A DNA stretch of 64,000 bases from Streptococcus orisratti DSM 15617 (GTDB lineage Bacteria > Bacillota > Bacilli > Lactobacillales > Streptococcaceae): NCBI RefSeq assembly GCF_000380105.1, contig NZ_KB904448.1, forward strand, positions 62,001-126,000. The letters run 5' to 3'. The stretch's first letter is position 1. Each line of letters begins with the position of its first letter. Under the pieces are notes generated by a model. It searched no databases and was not told the DNA's origin. It saw nothing but the letters and a program-made list of their open reading frames with translations. A program made the translations under genes and the position numbers. Positions 19,542-30,129 of this stretch are shown in pieces.

Positions 19542-20480
19542 ATGAACACTTTTGAAGATATTTTAGACCAAATCAAAACCTACGACACCATCATCATTCA
19601 CCGTCATCAACGTCCTGACCCTGATGCCATCGGAAGCCAGTGCGGCTTGCGTGAACTGCTACGCCACAATTTCCCAAACAAGCGTATCCTTGCGACTGGC
19701 ATCAACGAGCCAACCTTGACTTGGATGACAGAAATGGATGAGGTAACTGATGGCGACTACTTGAGTTCCCTGGTTATCGTGACCGACACAGCCAACACAG
19801 CTCGCATTGACGATGATCGCTACGGCAAGGGCAACTGCCTCATCAAGATTGACCATCACCCCAACGAGGATGTCTACGGCGACCTCCTCTACGTCGATAC
19901 AACTGCCTCTAGCGCCAGCGAGATTATCACCGATTTTGCTCTGAAGACTGGCCTTGAGCTCTCTAACAGCGCTGCTCGCCTCCTCTACACTGGCATTGTA
20001 GGTGACACCGGCCGCTTCCTCTATCCTGCCACAACCAGCAAGACCATGAGTATCGCCAGCACCCTGCGCAGTTACAATTTCAATTTTTCAGCCATTTCAC
20101 GACAGATGGATAGTTTCCCCTTCAAAATTGCTAAGCTTCAAGGCTACATTTTTGATAATCTTGAGGTTGATGAAAATGGAGCTGCGCGGGTTGTCCTGAC
20201 GCAGGAAACCATGAGAGCATTTGATGTGACTGAAGCTGAAACATCAGCAATTGTCAGTACCCCAGGTAAAATTGATTGCGTGCAATCATGGGCAATTTTC
20301 GTCCAACAAACTGATGGTCAATCTTACCGTGTACGCCTACGTAGCAAAAACGTCGTCATTAATGAAATTGCAAAACGCCACGACGGTGGCGGACATCCCT
20401 TAGCCAGCGGAGCCAATTCCTACAGCCTAGCTGAAAACGAGCAAATCTATCAAGAAATCAAAGATTTATTGAAAAAGTAA
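19542..20480 (+). CDS. DHH/DHHA1 phosphoesterase, NrnA-like
   Basis: 312 residues; AAAGGA before the ATG. DHH motifs in order: RPDPDAIGS (about 24-32), VTDTANT, IDHHP (about 104-108), then TGIVGDTGRFLYP; the C-terminal DHHA1 domain ends with RHDGGGHPLASG. The family includes NrnA (nanoRNase and pAp phosphatase) and c-di-AMP/pApA hydrolases such as Pde2 of S. pneumoniae; sequence alone does not separate them. The gene is richer in GC than its flanks. It is directly upstream of rpmE2. Confidence 0.9.
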   Translation: MNTFEDILDQIKTYDTIIIHRHQRPDPDAIGSQCGLRELLRHNFPNKRILATGINEPTLTWMTEMDEVTDGDYLSSLVIVTDTANTARIDDDRYGKGNCLIKIDHHPNEDVYGDLLYVDTTASSASEIITDFALKTGLELSNSAARLLYTGIVGDTGRFLYPATTSKTMSIASTLRSYNFNFSAISRQMDSFPFKIAKLQGYIFDNLEVDENGAARVVLTQETMRAFDVTEAETSAIVSTPGKIDCVQSWAIFVQQTDGQSYRVRLRSKNVVINEIAKRHDGGGHPLASGANSYSLAENEQIYQEIKDLLKK

Positions 20481-20489
20481 AGAAAAACC

Positions 20490-20518
20490 TTGTCAAAATA
20501 CCCTTCTTTTGATAAACT
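20490..20518 (+). promoter_or_regulatory. promoter of rpmE2
   Basis: TTGTCA (20490-20495), 17-base spacer, TAAACT (20513-20518). The leader then contains GGTGCGGACAGTGCC/ATGGCA, a small possible hairpin that might belong to the ribosomal L31 leader class. Confidence 0.55.
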
Positions 20519-20578
20519 AGAGTAGTTAAAAATAACTATGGTGCGGACAGTGCCATGGCAGAAAGGAAAATTTTAACA

Positions 20579-20821
20579 ATGAAAAAAGATATCCATCCAG
20601 AATACCGTTCAGTCGTATTCCTTGACACAACTACGGGCTACAAATTCCTTAGCGGATCAACTAAGTCTTCTAAAGAAACTGTAGAATTCGAAGGTGAAAC
20701 TTACCCACTTATCCGTGTGGAAATTTCATCAGATTCACACCCATTCTACACTGGTCGTCAAAAATTCACTCAAGCAGACGGACGTGTGGACCGCTTCAAC
20801 AAGAAATACGGTCTCAAATAA
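20579..20821 (+). CDS. rpmE2: 50S ribosomal protein L31 type B
   Basis: 80 residues from ATG 20579 with AAAGGA upstream; this matches the family start [10 protein letters not shown]. It lacks the CxxC zinc cysteines of type A L31, so it is the zinc-independent form, with FLSGSTK and the C-terminal [17 protein letters not shown]. It closes with a strong terminator. Confidence 0.95.
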   Translation: MKKDIHPEYRSVVFLDTTTGYKFLSGSTKSSKETVEFEGETYPLIRVEISSDSHPFYTGRQKFTQADGRVDRFNKKYGLK

Positions 20822-20857
20822 TCAGCGCTTTGAAATTGCTGAAAATGTTGATTTTAA

Positions 20858-20888
20858 ACCATTCCTATTCGTTAGGAATGGTTTTTTT
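20858..20888 (+). terminator. terminator of rpmE2
   Basis: ACCATTCCTA/TAGGAATGGT, a perfect 10-base stem with a 5-base loop and seven T residues. Confidence 0.9.
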
Positions 20889-20905
20889 ACTTATCCTAGG
20901 GACAT

Positions 20906-20926
20906 AAAAAACTCCTTATAAGGAGT
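20906..20926 (-). terminator. terminator of the glucosaminidase gene
   Basis: The self-complementary ACTCCTTATAAGGAGT (20911-20926) is followed on the minus strand by a T-run, 80 bases beyond the stop of the glucosaminidase gene. Confidence 0.65.
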
Positions 20927-21005
20927 CTTTTCAGATTGATTAATTCTATACACTGGTTAAGTAGTCTAAAAAAATAATTTTTGATCACATAAAAGTTTTC
21001 CTGAA

Positions 21006-21743
21006 CTACTGTCCTCCACTTGTGTAGGCTAGCCATGCATCATCTTGAGCTAAAGTAGCTACGTCTGTATAAGCTCCTCTGTGTACATTCCAAACATAAT
21101 CTCCACTACCAATCTCGCTTGATAGCATTCCCGATTGATAATAATCCTGAGTATAGAGTGGCTGATCATAGGTTGTCAGCCCATAAGTTTCAATAATGCT
21201 GTTGAGTTTAGTTGCATATAGGGTATCCGTTGCATATAAACCAGTTAAAGCTGCAGTAGCATCTGCATACGAATTTGTATTTGATTTCCAAGCCCCTGCA
21301 TAAGTATCTGTACTCAAAAGTGCGGCATAATCATACAATGAGCCTGAGGCAGTCCCATAAGAACGAAAAGCTTGGTCAATTTCAAACACATTGCCAGTAC
21401 CATCATCTTCCCAAGTTGGCATCGTCACAGAATTTCCGTAATAATCCCCTTTGATTCCAAAGTAGTTATAGTAAGGAGCCTGACTGAGTGTTGATTGTCC
21501 GTTATTAGATTCCAAAATGGCTTGAGCAATCATAACAGAGGCATAAATATTATAATCTTGACCGATCTGACGAGCAGATTCTCCGATTGAAGCAATAAAT
21601 TCTGAAGTTGTCTGACCAGTATAACCTGTCTCAGCAGTTACAGATTTACTAGCTTCTTCGCTCATTATTCCCATAACCAAACCGACCAGAGCAACTACAG
21701 CGGCTAGACTCAGAGCTAATTTAAATAAAATCTTTTTAGTCAT
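21006..21743 (-). CDS. secreted glucosaminidase-domain murein hydrolase
   Basis: 245 residues from ATG 21743 with GGGAGG upstream. The N-terminus (MTKKILFKLALSLAAVVALVG) is a signal or anchor helix. Residues about 50-190 form a glucosaminidase (LytG/FlgJ type) domain: FIASIGESARQIGQDYNIYA, MIAQAILESNNGQS with the catalytic Glu, YNYFGIKG and FRSYGTASGSLYDYAALL. The C-terminal tail is unlike cell-wall binding repeats I know. It cleaves glycan strands of peptidoglycan. It is paired on the same strand with the CHAP protein upstream. Confidence 0.88.
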   Translation of the reverse strand: MTKKILFKLALSLAAVVALVGLVMGIMSEEASKSVTAETGYTGQTTSEFIASIGESARQIGQDYNIYASVMIAQAILESNNGQSTLSQAPYYNYFGIKGDYYGNSVTMPTWEDDGTGNVFEIDQAFRSYGTASGSLYDYAALLSTDTYAGAWKSNTNSYADATAALTGLYATDTLYATKLNSIIETYGLTTYDQPLYTQDYYQSGMLSSEIGSGDYVWNVHRGAYTDVATLAQDDAWLAYTSGGQ

Positions 21744-21788
21744 AAAACCTCCCTCTGACAACAAGTATTATTTTTAATTATAGCAAAG

Positions 21789-21872
21789 TTTTCCACAGGG
21801 TAACATGACAATCTGATGACATTTGATGTTTTTTCCACAATAAAATAAAAGAAAATGACAAACTTATCCACA
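21789..21872. promoter_or_regulatory. three DnaA-box-like sites
   Basis: TTTTCCACA at 21789-21797 and 21831-21839 and a perfect TTATCCACA at 21864-21872, all in the same orientation, lie in the 168-base gap between the two murein-hydrolase genes. They cover the region where the glucosaminidase promoter must be. Confidence 0.45.
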
Positions 21873-21911
21873 GAAATAACTAAAAAGCTGAGGAGGTCCC
21901 CAGCTTAGGAT

Positions 21912-23585
21912 TTAATTAGGGTAAATGTAGAAGACGGTCCCTCCTCCACACCATGAGGCTGTTGGGTTAAACCAGTTACGATAATTTGCAATACTTTGGT
22001 TCCCAGCATAGTTAGCCTCTTTAACCTGAATTCGAGTGCTTGATTCTACAGCTGTGACATAGGCCACATGCCCATATCCTCCACCATCGTAAGGCCAAAC
22101 AGCAATAGCACCAACCTCAGGCGTAGTTCCAGTTCTAAAACCAAGATTTTTAGCTCCGTTTGTCCATTCCTTGGCATTTCCTAAATAATTTGGAATCCAA
22201 GGTGCTAATGTCTTCACTCCCCAAGTACACTGCCCAACAGGATAAGTATTGGTTTCATTGATATAGCGCGTGATTCGTGGACTAGCAGAATTAGTCGTTG
22301 ACGGTTGAGGTGTCGTTACTACTGATGGTGTGAATTTTTGTTCTGCTAGATTAAAGATAGCCTGACTGTTATCAGAGTAAATAGCATAGGCAGTAACTGA
22401 AAAATTGTCAGCTGTTGTGGTTAGTTGTTTGAGGTCTACAGAGATATTAGCCCTTTGATTGCTTGTTTTTACTTCATAGGTTTTTGTTTTGCTAACGTTA
22501 GTTTTAGATGTTACAACCACCTTCAGACTTATGACTTTCTTTGACATCAAAGTCTCTAAGATTGATACAGTAAACAATCCCTGAGTTGAATTGGTTTGGT
22601 TTAAGTTGATGACAGGATTTTCCAATCCGCTGATATTGTCAATAGTAAAGCTTGTCGCAGCAAGACCTTCTTCATTCCCTGTCTGGCTATTTTTCCCATA
22701 AAAATGCGCATGATAGGTTCCAAGGTCAAAGCCATGGTCAACCATATTGACTCGAACTTTAAAATTGCCCTCACCTACTTTTTGAGCCTGATACCATTTG
22801 ATGTCATCTTGACCATTTACCTCTGACCATGTCGGTATTTTCACTGAAGAGATGTAATTAGGCAGACCGCTAATGCTGATATCAACCGTCTTATCTGATA
22901 TTTTTGTAACTTGAGTAGAAATTTTTGCTGGAGCTGGTTTTTCCAAAGTAAAACTCTGACCACTCAAGCCTTGCATTTTATTATCTTGGTTAAGGTAGGT
23001 GTGAACATGATAAGTTCCATAACCTTTATGATTACTGAGTGCTACTGAAAGATTGGTGGTATCCCAATTGTACCATTTGATATCATCTTGACCATTTTCA
23101 TCCGACCAAACAGCTGTCTGAAATTTAGCATTTGATGGTGGAGCAAGTGTTGAGGAAATCTTAACTTGCCCATCTACAACTTGAACAGGATTTAGGGATG
23201 TCTTAATGTTTACACTGCCTAAATTAGTTCCAACTCTTTGTCCATCTGTAAAGGTTGTGTACACATGGGTAATATAATTGCCAGCGCGATTGCCATGATT
23301 AGCTATATTAAACTGAAGTTTGGTTTGATTATTGGAAATAGCAGAGCTACTATACCATCTCAGATCATCCTGACCATTTTCTTCTGACCAGATTGCGACT
23401 TCAACGGTTTTTATTGCTTTTCCGCCAGCTTTTCTTGAGACAAGCACATCAAATGTTCGACTGGAAGTATTGTATTCAGTTTTACTAACATTTGCCTGAC
23501 CAATCTCTTCAGCTGATGCTGATTGCCCCAGAGCAACCATCCCTAATACACAACTTGTAAATAAGAAAGATTTTATTAACTTCAA
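21912..23585 (-). CDS. secreted CHAP amidase/endopeptidase with GBS-Bsp-like repeats
   Basis: 557 residues with a clear signal peptide ([20 protein letters not shown], cut after SASA). Three Bsp-like repeats follow, each with W-S-x-x-NGQDD-(I/L)-(K/R)-W-Y at about 66-78, 160-172 and 253-265, then a diverged Ig-like region (about 320-420). The C-terminal CHAP domain has the catalytic Cys in [11 protein letters not shown] and His in GYGHVAYV, followed by EANY. CHAP domains cut peptide or amide bonds in peptidoglycan, as in PcsB-like division enzymes. AAAGGAGA ribosome site. No LPXTG or choline-binding module. Confidence 0.9.
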   Translation of the reverse strand: MKLIKSFLFTSCVLGMVALGQSASAEEIGQANVSKTEYNTSSRTFDVLVSRKAGGKAIKTVEVAIWSEENGQDDLRWYSSSAISNNQTKLQFNIANHGNRAGNYITHVYTTFTDGQRVGTNLGSVNIKTSLNPVQVVDGQVKISSTLAPPSNAKFQTAVWSDENGQDDIKWYNWDTTNLSVALSNHKGYGTYHVHTYLNQDNKMQGLSGQSFTLEKPAPAKISTQVTKISDKTVDISISGLPNYISSVKIPTWSEVNGQDDIKWYQAQKVGEGNFKVRVNMVDHGFDLGTYHAHFYGKNSQTGNEEGLAATSFTIDNISGLENPVINLNQTNSTQGLFTVSILETLMSKKVISLKVVVTSKTNVSKTKTYEVKTSNQRANISVDLKQLTTTADNFSVTAYAIYSDNSQAIFNLAEQKFTPSVVTTPQPSTTNSASPRITRYINETNTYPVGQCTWGVKTLAPWIPNYLGNAKEWTNGAKNLGFRTGTTPEVGAIAVWPYDGGGYGHVAYVTAVESSTRIQVKEANYAGNQSIANYRNWFNPTASWCGGGTVFYIYPN

Positions 23586-23685
23586 ATAGGTTCTCCTTTA
23601 AATTTGATACACCTATTCTATTCGGGAGAAACTGGAAAAAATGTCAGATTGCTTATTTATTTTCAAAAATCAAGAAACATTTCTT

Positions 23686-23789
23686 ATACTCAATGAAAAT
23701 CAAAAGTAGCCTAGGAAACGAAGCCGACGATAGAACTTGAGTTCATCAAGGCAAGTTGACAACAGATAATTTTGATTTTCGAAGAGTAT
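23686..23789. repeat. 104-base ATACTC-ended element, second copy
   Basis: Left end ATACTCAATGAAAATCAAAA; right end, inverted, ATACTCTTCGAAAATCAAAA. Same length and terminal repeats as 15270-15373 but opposite orientation and a different interior (GATAGAACTTGAGTTCATCA). It lies between smpB and the CHAP gene. Confidence 0.75.
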
Positions 23790-23819
23790 TAGTATATCTA
23801 ACTATTTTAAAGGCATATC

Positions 23820-23872
23820 AAAAAGCTAGTACAGACACTTTGATTGTTATACAATCATGGTATCTGCACTAG
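23820..23872 (-). terminator. terminator of the pmrA-smpB operon
   Basis: Minus-strand CTAGTGCAGATAC pairs with GTGTCTGTACTAG (13 pairs, two G-U), with an inner GATTGT/ACAATC stem, followed by CTTTTTG. It directly follows the smpB stop. Confidence 0.85.
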
Positions 23873-23875
23873 TCT

Positions 23876-24343
23876 TTATCGTGCATTATAATGTTTAATT
23901 TGACGCTTAATGTCACGATCTTGTTCACGGCGTTTGATAGACTCACGTTTATCATAGTCATGTTTCCCTTTAGCAAGTCCTATAAGAACTTTGGCGAAAC
24001 CATCTTTTAAATAAACCTTTAAAGGTACTAATGTCATCCCAGTCCCCTTTAGTTCATTAGCTAATCTCTCAATTTCTTTTTTCTTAAGCAGGAGTTTTCG
24101 GGTACGCTCTGGCTCTTGATTCCAGATATTTCCTTGTTCAAAAGGTGAGATATGAACATTAACCAACCAAGCCTCACCATTTTTGATTTGGGCATAGCCA
24201 TCTTTGAGCTGAATCCTAGCCGCCCGTACAGACTTGATTTCCGTTCCAGTCAGCACAATACCGGCCTCAATAGTATCCACTATCGTATAATCATGTCTAG
24301 CTTTTTTATTTTGAGCCACTACATTTCCTTGACCTTTGACCAT
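23876..24343 (-). CDS. smpB: SsrA-binding protein (trans-translation)
   Basis: 155 residues, standard length. Begins [19 protein letters not shown]; contains [20 protein letters not shown] and [13 protein letters not shown], and ends with the basic tail [18 protein letters not shown]. It brings tmRNA to stalled ribosomes. It starts 2 bases after the rnr stop with GGAGG inside the end of rnr. The tmRNA gene itself is not in the window. Confidence 0.97.
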   Translation of the reverse strand: MVKGQGNVVAQNKKARHDYTIVDTIEAGIVLTGTEIKSVRAARIQLKDGYAQIKNGEAWLVNVHISPFEQGNIWNQEPERTRKLLLKKKEIERLANELKGTGMTLVPLKVYLKDGFAKVLIGLAKGKHDYDKRESIKRREQDRDIKRQIKHYNAR

Positions 24344-24345
24344 AC

Positions 24346-26703
24346 TTACCTCCTCTTCTTACCTTTCTTAGACACCTCTTTATAGAAAGGCTTTTTTGCG
24401 GTTTTCTTCTTAGAAAAAGTAGATTTATTTGACCGCTTATGACTTAATTTGCTGTCGCTTTCGGATTTTGAGCGACGCTTTTTATTTTTGGACTGTGTCT
24501 GCCTATCAGATAACCGACTTCTACTTGATTTTCCCTTTTTGTCTGATTTCGACACTTTTTCAACAATATCAAAATCACTTGGAAGATACTCAAAATCAAT
24601 ATCACCGGTATCCTTATCAGCCTTGACCAACTTTACCTTGATTTGTTGCCCAACGTGAAAAACTTTACCTGATTTTTCCCCCTGCAAAGTTAAAGCACGT
24701 TCATTATAATGGTAATATTCTGGTAAGGTCGTGATATGAATAAGACCTTCAATAGTATTCGGCAATTCGACAAAAAGTCCAAATTTAACCACACTGGCAA
24801 TGACAGCGTCAAATTCCTCACCAATGAACTCAGCCATGTACTCAGCTTTTTTCATAGCCTCAACAACACGCTCAGCATCAATAGCACGCCGCTCCAAACT
24901 TGAACTTTGACTTGCTATTTCAGGAATGATATGCGCAAAATGCTCTGCCTTTTCAGCAGTCAAATGACCATATTCCCTTACCATACGGTGAACCAAGAGA
25001 TCCGGATAACGTCGGATTGGACTCGTAAAGTGGGTATAATACTCCGCAGCTAAACCATAATGTCCATGATTGTGTTCTGAATAGCGTGCTTGCTGCATCG
25101 AACGCAGCAGCATGGTATTGAGCACCGCCGCTCCTGGCTTACCTTCAATCTTCATCATAAATTCCTGCAAAGCCGACTGGCTCATTTTATTAGCTGTGCC
25201 CTGTACTTGAACACCAAAGATACTAGCATAATCAAGGAATTTCTGAATTTTTTCAGCCTTAGGTTCCTCATGAATACGATAAATAAAGGGCAGTTTCAGT
25301 CGTGTAAAATGTTCGGCAACGCATTCATTGGCTGCCAGCATAAAGGATTCAATCATCCGCTCAGCCAAACCTCGCTGACGAAGGACGATATCAACAGGCA
25401 TCCCCTTACTATTGACCAAAATCTTAGCTTCGTTGGTGTCAAAGTTTAGCGCTCCTCGCCGAGTGCGCATCTTTTCTAAAATCTTGTGTAAACTCACCAT
25501 GTGATGAATAGATGGAACAATGGGCTTATACTGCTCAATAAGTTCTTCATCTCCAGCAATAATATCGTTAACATCCGTATAAGTCATGCGGAAGGTAGTT
25601 TTGATAACAGACTGACAAATTTGGTGACTAACGACATGACCATTTCGATCAATTTCCATTATGGCTGACTGCGTTAAGCGATCAATATTGGGATTAAGAG
25701 AGCAGATACCATTTGATAGACGTTCTGGCAGCATTGGAACCACTCGGTCAGTCACATAGACAGAAGTCCCACGGTTTAAGGCTTCACGATTAAGCGCAGA
25801 ACCTTCAGTCACATAATAAGAAACATCAGCAATGTGCACGCCTAATTCAAAGTGACCATTTTCAAGCAACTTAACATGAACCGCATCATCTAAGTCTTTG
25901 GCATCGGCACCATCTATAGTAAATGTAATTTCCTTACGCAAATCCACACGCCCAACCATATCCTTATCAGAAGGCGCATCTGGAATAGCATTGGCTTCTG
26001 ACAAAACATCCTCTGGAAAGTCAGAAACAATATCCATAGATTCTAAAACTTCAAGAACATCGATGCCAACTTCACCTTGATGCCCAATGATATCACGCAC
26101 ATTAGCAACAAAGTAATCGTGTTTTCGGGTCGGGTATTTTTCAATATCAACTTTAATAATTTCCGTGCCATCAAGAAGCACTGGCTCCTTCTTAATATAG
26201 ATTTTTTGTTGGATTTTCTGATTTTTTGAGCGGATATAACCAGCGTACTTGGGACGCTCATCGTCAAGGACAAATTGACCGACCGCAGTCTTTAAACTAC
26301 GATCGACAATAGCAACTACCTTAGCTTCTGCAGCTGTTCCTTTAAGTCTATCTGCAGGTTTAGTAACTACTACTTCTACAGTATCCCCATCAACAGCATA
26401 ACCGACATCGTTTCGACCGATGAACATATCTTCTTCATCTTGGTCAACATTCAAAAAACCAAAGCCCGCTTTATTAGCCCGAAAAATACCTTTTACTGTG
26501 ATTGGCTTTTGTTTTTCTTCATTTCTACGCAAAGCAAGATTGCCATCATTATCAAAACGCAATTTCCCTTTGCTCTCTAACTTGGAAATTTCTTTAATCA
26601 AAAATGGAAATTTTTTGGCACCTGCCATATCAAGACCAGATGCCAAGTCATTAACATTTGATTTTCCGTGCTCCTTTAAATATGCAATAATTTGTTCTTT
26701 CAT
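24346..26703 (-). CDS. rnr: ribonuclease R
   Basis: 785 residues from ATG 26703, where family members begin ([17 protein letters not shown]). No ribosome site precedes this ATG, whereas TTG 26733 has GAGG in good position, so a 10-residue extension by TTG is a real alternative. Domains: winged helix (1-70), cold-shock RNA-binding domains, RNB catalytic domain with [13 protein letters not shown] (four Asp), S1 domain (about 620-700), and a lysine/serine-rich tail. A 3'-5' exoribonuclease degrading structured RNA and working with SmpB/tmRNA. Confidence 0.95.
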   Translation of the reverse strand: MKEQIIAYLKEHGKSNVNDLASGLDMAGAKKFPFLIKEISKLESKGKLRFDNDGNLALRRNEEKQKPITVKGIFRANKAGFGFLNVDQDEEDMFIGRNDVGYAVDGDTVEVVVTKPADRLKGTAAEAKVVAIVDRSLKTAVGQFVLDDERPKYAGYIRSKNQKIQQKIYIKKEPVLLDGTEIIKVDIEKYPTRKHDYFVANVRDIIGHQGEVGIDVLEVLESMDIVSDFPEDVLSEANAIPDAPSDKDMVGRVDLRKEITFTIDGADAKDLDDAVHVKLLENGHFELGVHIADVSYYVTEGSALNREALNRGTSVYVTDRVVPMLPERLSNGICSLNPNIDRLTQSAIMEIDRNGHVVSHQICQSVIKTTFRMTYTDVNDIIAGDEELIEQYKPIVPSIHHMVSLHKILEKMRTRRGALNFDTNEAKILVNSKGMPVDIVLRQRGLAERMIESFMLAANECVAEHFTRLKLPFIYRIHEEPKAEKIQKFLDYASIFGVQVQGTANKMSQSALQEFMMKIEGKPGAAVLNTMLLRSMQQARYSEHNHGHYGLAAEYYTHFTSPIRRYPDLLVHRMVREYGHLTAEKAEHFAHIIPEIASQSSSLERRAIDAERVVEAMKKAEYMAEFIGEEFDAVIASVVKFGLFVELPNTIEGLIHITTLPEYYHYNERALTLQGEKSGKVFHVGQQIKVKLVKADKDTGDIDFEYLPSDFDIVEKVSKSDKKGKSSRSRLSDRQTQSKNKKRRSKSESDSKLSHKRSNKSTFSKKKTAKKPFYKEVSKKGKKRR

Positions 26704-26795
26704 AATATTCTTGCAAGAAGATATCTTATTCAACTTGCATTTCCTCTCGTTTATTCTGTGTGGAAAGTTTTTGGATCTTATTTATTTAGATATGT

Positions 26796-26838
26796 TAAAA
26801 AAATAAGCTAGACGAAAACTGTCCAGCTCACTTATTTA
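26796..26838 (-). terminator. terminator or attenuator between secG and rnr
   Basis: Minus-strand AGCTGGAC/GTCTAGCT with extra A-T pairs, then a T-rich run. It overlaps the secG stop codon, so rnr-smpB would be partly separated from secG transcription. Confidence 0.7.
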
Positions 26839-27068
26839 CTTGATAAAATGGCAAGCGCAAGAGCAATAAGCAACCAGAAGAAGACTGCAATTGCTGTGAA
26901 ACGTTGCATGAATGCTTCAAAGCCACGAGCTTTTGTACGTTCAAACAAAGCTTCTGAACCGCTGCTATCAAAAACGTTGCTGCTTGGATTTTTCTGTGGT
27001 TGCATAAAAATCGCAATCACAATAATGACAGACAAAACAAGCAACACTGTCAATAGTAAGTTGTACAT
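26832..27068 (-). CDS. secG: preprotein translocase subunit SecG
   Basis: 78 residues from ATG 27068 (MYNLLLTVLLVLSV), the family start. Two membrane helices (about 1-22 and 55-77) flank a loop with MQPQKNPSSN. It assists SecYE in protein export. A weak GGTAG ribosome site precedes it. Confidence 0.92.
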   Translation of the reverse strand: MYNLLLTVLLVLSVIIVIAIFMQPQKNPSSNVFDSSGSEALFERTKARGFEAFMQRFTAIAVFFWLLIALALAILSSK

Positions 27069-27202
27069 GATTTTTTCTACCAAGAACATTGAAAATGATG
27101 CTGCTAGAAAAGTTATAAACAGCTCAACTCTTCTTAGTCATTTTCAAACGGGTTCAATTCCTTTCCTCCACTATGGTCTTAATCATTTTAACATAGTTTG
27201 TC

Positions 27203-27349
27203 CTAAGATTCAACATGTAAGGTCACTTTTCGCTCTTTGGGACAATACTTTGGTACCTGAATTTTATCAGGATGGTTAACTTTATTTTTACTGGTCAAAT
27301 AATTCTTGCTGCCGCAAGATGTACATTTCAAATTAATTTTTACTCTCAC
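27203..27349 (-). CDS. rpmG: 50S ribosomal protein L33
   Basis: A 48-residue frame from GTG 27349, with AAGGA upstream inside the MFS gene. Product [20 protein letters not shown], then a YCPKERK region. It has the CxxC pair but the second zinc pair is reduced to one Cys (YCPKERK), so zinc binding is probably lost. The GTG overlaps the MFS stop TGA (GTGA). The order transporter-rpmG-secG is typical of streptococci. Confidence 0.9.
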   Translation of the reverse strand: MRVKINLKCTSCGSKNYLTSKNKVNHPDKIQVPKYCPKERKVTLHVES

Positions 27350-28467
27350 ACAATTTCCTTAACCTTAACATATTTTCTAAAATTGATCATGCTCCAGACA
27401 AAGTTGATAAAAACAATGAGACTTGTCATGTAAAAAACTGAACGGTAACCCATACCTGTCGCCACGGCAGAACCAACAAAAGGTCCGACAACTTGCCCAA
27501 AATTAGTGAACATTTGATTATAGCTGAAAATCCTCGAAATACCCTCGCGAGGGGTAATCTTTGTTAAAAGTGAATTAATACTTGGCATCAATGCCCCTGT
27601 TCCAAAACCATACAGAAAACGCAAGATTCCTAACTGAATCGGAGTTTTTGCTAGAGCACAAAGTAAATACATTGTAAAGCTATAAAATAAAGCTACTAGT
27701 AAGAGGCGATGATTCCCAATTCGGTCGCCTATCTTCCCCAAATGTGAACTTGATAATATGCTAGAAAAGCCCATAGCAGAGACAATCAATCCCGAAACAA
27801 ACATGAGATTCTCACTTTGACCAAGATGACGAATGTAAAGAGCCAAAATTGGAGCAATTGATTGAGCAGAAATTTGAATAATCATGCTAGTGATAAATAA
27901 TCCAAATAAAATTTGCTTATTACTAACTCGCTTTAGTACTTCGCTTGTTGGCATGACATCTGCCCTCTCAATGACTTCAAAATCTTCCTTAACAAAAAAG
28001 ATAGTCATTAAACTACAAATCAACAAGATTCCACCAACAAGGAGAAATACTTGTCTAATTCCAAAAAACTCTGCCAAAAGCCCTCCCATCAGTGGTCCAA
28101 TTAGCGATCCCGCCGTTACACCTGTCGCCAAAGTTCCTAAGGCATATCCCGAACGCTGTTTAGGTGCCTGACTAGCAATCAGGGCCGTTGAATTTGGAAC
28201 ATAGCCTGCAAAAATACCATTTAATATCCTAAGAAAAAGCAGCCAGAATACATTCGGGGCAAAAGCTAGGCCTCCCATGGTAAAAGTCATCACAAGGCTA
28301 GCACGAATCATCATGGGTTTACGACCATAACGATCAGCCAAACGTCCCCAGACAGGAGCAACTAGCGCAGAAACCAAGGCAGATAAAGAAACCGCCAAAC
28401 CAGCATACCACTCTACCTTACTCTTTGGAGCACCCAATTCTTCTACATAAAGTGCCATAAAGGGCAT
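27346..28467 (-). CDS. pmrA: PmrA-like multidrug MFS transporter, N-terminus probably frameshifted
   Basis: 373 residues from the first in-frame ATG (28467). Similar along its length to PmrA of S. pneumoniae: [47 protein letters not shown] and the ending KYVKVKEIV. Start 28467 falls inside helix 1. Upstream, the same frame continues in homologous residues (NWQQNLRVAWLGNFFTG, then ASFSLV) to a stop at 28567-28569 without a usual start codon. An ATG with GGAAAG ribosome site (28570) is one base out of frame. A 1-base insertion near 28561 explains this; restored length would be about 407. Function in this strain is doubtful. Confidence 0.8.
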   Translation of the reverse strand: MPFMALYVEELGAPKSKVEWYAGLAVSLSALVSALVAPVWGRLADRYGRKPMMIRASLVMTFTMGGLAFAPNVFWLLFLRILNGIFAGYVPNSTALIASQAPKQRSGYALGTLATGVTAGSLIGPLMGGLLAEFFGIRQVFLLVGGILLICSLMTIFFVKEDFEVIERADVMPTSEVLKRVSNKQILFGLFITSMIIQISAQSIAPILALYIRHLGQSENLMFVSGLIVSAMGFSSILSSSHLGKIGDRIGNHRLLLVALFYSFTMYLLCALAKTPIQLGILRFLYGFGTGALMPSINSLLTKITPREGISRIFSYNQMFTNFGQVVGPFVGSAVATGMGYRSVFYMTSLIVFINFVWSMINFRKYVKVKEIV

Positions 28468-28682
28468 GACAAGTGAAAAGCTTGCCCCAGTAAAAAAGTT
28501 ACCAAGCCAAGCTACTCGTAAATTTTGTTGCCAATTAACTTGGCTGATTACTTGTTCATCGATTAGTCATCATCTTCTTTCCAAAAAAAGTCCAAGGACT
28601 ATTATAGCATAAAATAGTTGTTTTTGATTAGCAATCCGTCTCATCTGAAACTGTTTTTATTTCCCTTCACAGCCGGTTAAGA

Positions 28683-29516
28683 CTAGACTTTAGGCTTATG
28701 AGCGGCAATGAGAAACTGTAAGGGCAGATTTTGAGAACCCTTTTTGAGGACATAGCCGCCTGAACGCTCTTCCATCAAATCCGGCCAGATATTCCAAGCG
28801 GATTGCTGACTTTCATCAACCACATCAATCTGCAAACCTGCTTCAATCAAGGCCATAATGATTTCACTGAGTGCATGGTTCCACTGGTGATTGCGCGGAT
28901 GCTGGATTTTTTCTGAAGACTCATCTGCTTCAATATAAGATCCTTCGTCTTCCCAAGTCATAGGCTCTGTCTGTTCAAAATAAGGCTGTTCGATTTTAAA
29001 GCCTTGACTGATATCCTCATCAAGGGTCATAAACATGGGATGGTCATCGCGAATGATAAATTTGCCGCCCGGTTTCAAAAGGCTGGCAACAACTCTGCCC
29101 CAAGTAGCAACGTCTGGCAGCCAGCACAAGACACCCAAGGACGTATACACCAAATCAAAGTCTCCCTCAATGGCTGACCTAGCATCATAGACATTTGCTT
29201 CTATAAATTCAATATTGGCATTGGCCTTTTCAGCTAGCTCTTTAGCACGCTTCAAAGATTCATCAGAAAGGTCTAGACCGACGAGACGCTCAGCTCCTAG
29301 ACGTGCCAGGCTAATAGTATCTGTCCCTAGATGGCACTGGAGATGCACAACATCTTTACCTGTCAGTTCTCCTATTAAATCCTTATCCTGAGCTACCTCG
29401 GGTGTGATATAACTTTTGTCTTCTAAGAGCTTGTCAATTCCGTAGCCTGACTCTTGATGCAGACGGGCACGGTCATTCCAGTTGACACGATTGTCTTCAA
29501 AATAATTTTCAGTCAT
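28683..29516 (-). CDS. class I SAM-dependent methyltransferase
   Basis: 277 residues. Motif I is VVHLQCHLGTDTISLARLGA, followed by VGLDLSDESLKRAKELA and the IEFIEANVYD segment, DLVYTSLGVLCWLPD and LKPGGKFIIRDDHP. Substrate cannot be told; resembles small-molecule methyltransferases. It is the last gene of the ybeY-era-coaE run, 16 bases after coaE. Confidence 0.82.
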   Translation of the reverse strand: MTENYFEDNRVNWNDRARLHQESGYGIDKLLEDKSYITPEVAQDKDLIGELTGKDVVHLQCHLGTDTISLARLGAERLVGLDLSDESLKRAKELAEKANANIEFIEANVYDARSAIEGDFDLVYTSLGVLCWLPDVATWGRVVASLLKPGGKFIIRDDHPMFMTLDEDISQGFKIEQPYFEQTEPMTWEDEGSYIEADESSEKIQHPRNHQWNHALSEIIMALIEAGLQIDVVDESQQSAWNIWPDLMEERSGGYVLKKGSQNLPLQFLIAAHKPKV

Positions 29517-29532
29517 TGCTTTTTCCTTTCAA

Positions 29533-30129
29533 TCAACCATCTGCTAAACGTTTTAACTGCAGCTGGAGCTGCTGCAGAGTCTCTTTCGGACTGCCATTAT
29601 TGTCAATAATAACCTGAGCAAATTTCTTCTTATTTTGTAAGGGCATCTGGGCAGCCAGCCGTTTAGCAGCCTCATCAAGACTGTAGTGATTGCGCTTCAT
29701 CAAGCGCTCTAACTGCTTGTCCTCATCTACATAGACCAGCCAGATTTCATCAAACCAGTCCTGATAGTCCAGCTCCAGCAAAAGCGGAATATCCATAAAA
29801 AAGATAGACTCTTTAGCAGCCAAAGCATCACGCCTGCCTGCCAATTCCTCACGGATAATCCGATTTTGCAGCTTGGCAGATTTTTCCTGATTTTCCTTGC
29901 TAGAAAAAATCAGCTGAGCTAATTTAGGTCTGTCCAGCTCCCCATCAGCCGCTAAAATCTCTGTCCCAAAGGCAAGAATGAGAGCCTGATAGAGTCTGCC
30001 TCCCTTTTTTTGCAGCTCATGCACGACCTGATCAGCGTCTATGACCTTGTAGCCAGCTCGGCGAATGTGCTCAGCGACAGTGGATTTGCCGGAGGCAATG
30101 CCGCCTGTAATTCCAATAATCTTTGTCAT
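29533..30129 (-). CDS. coaE: dephospho-CoA kinase
   Basis: 198 residues from ATG 30129, overlapping the mutM stop as ATGA; the family start is [11 protein letters not shown]-loop GGIASGKST, then [14 protein letters not shown] and [15 protein letters not shown], and a lid with R-x4-R. Last step of coenzyme A synthesis. Confidence 0.95.
   Translation of the reverse strand: MTKIIGITGGIASGKSTVAEHIRRAGYKVIDADQVVHELQKKGGRLYQALILAFGTEILAADGELDRPKLAQLIFSSKENQEKSAKLQNRIIREELAGRRDALAAKESIFFMDIPLLLELDYQDWFDEIWLVYVDEDKQLERLMKRNHYSLDEAAKRLAAQMPLQNKKKFAQVIIDNNGSPKETLQQLQLQLKRLADG

Noticed and set aside
20519-20578. L31 leader RNA upstream of rpmE2
   Set aside because: Only a short weak hairpin can be drawn by eye; mentioned with the promoter but not called as an RNA element.
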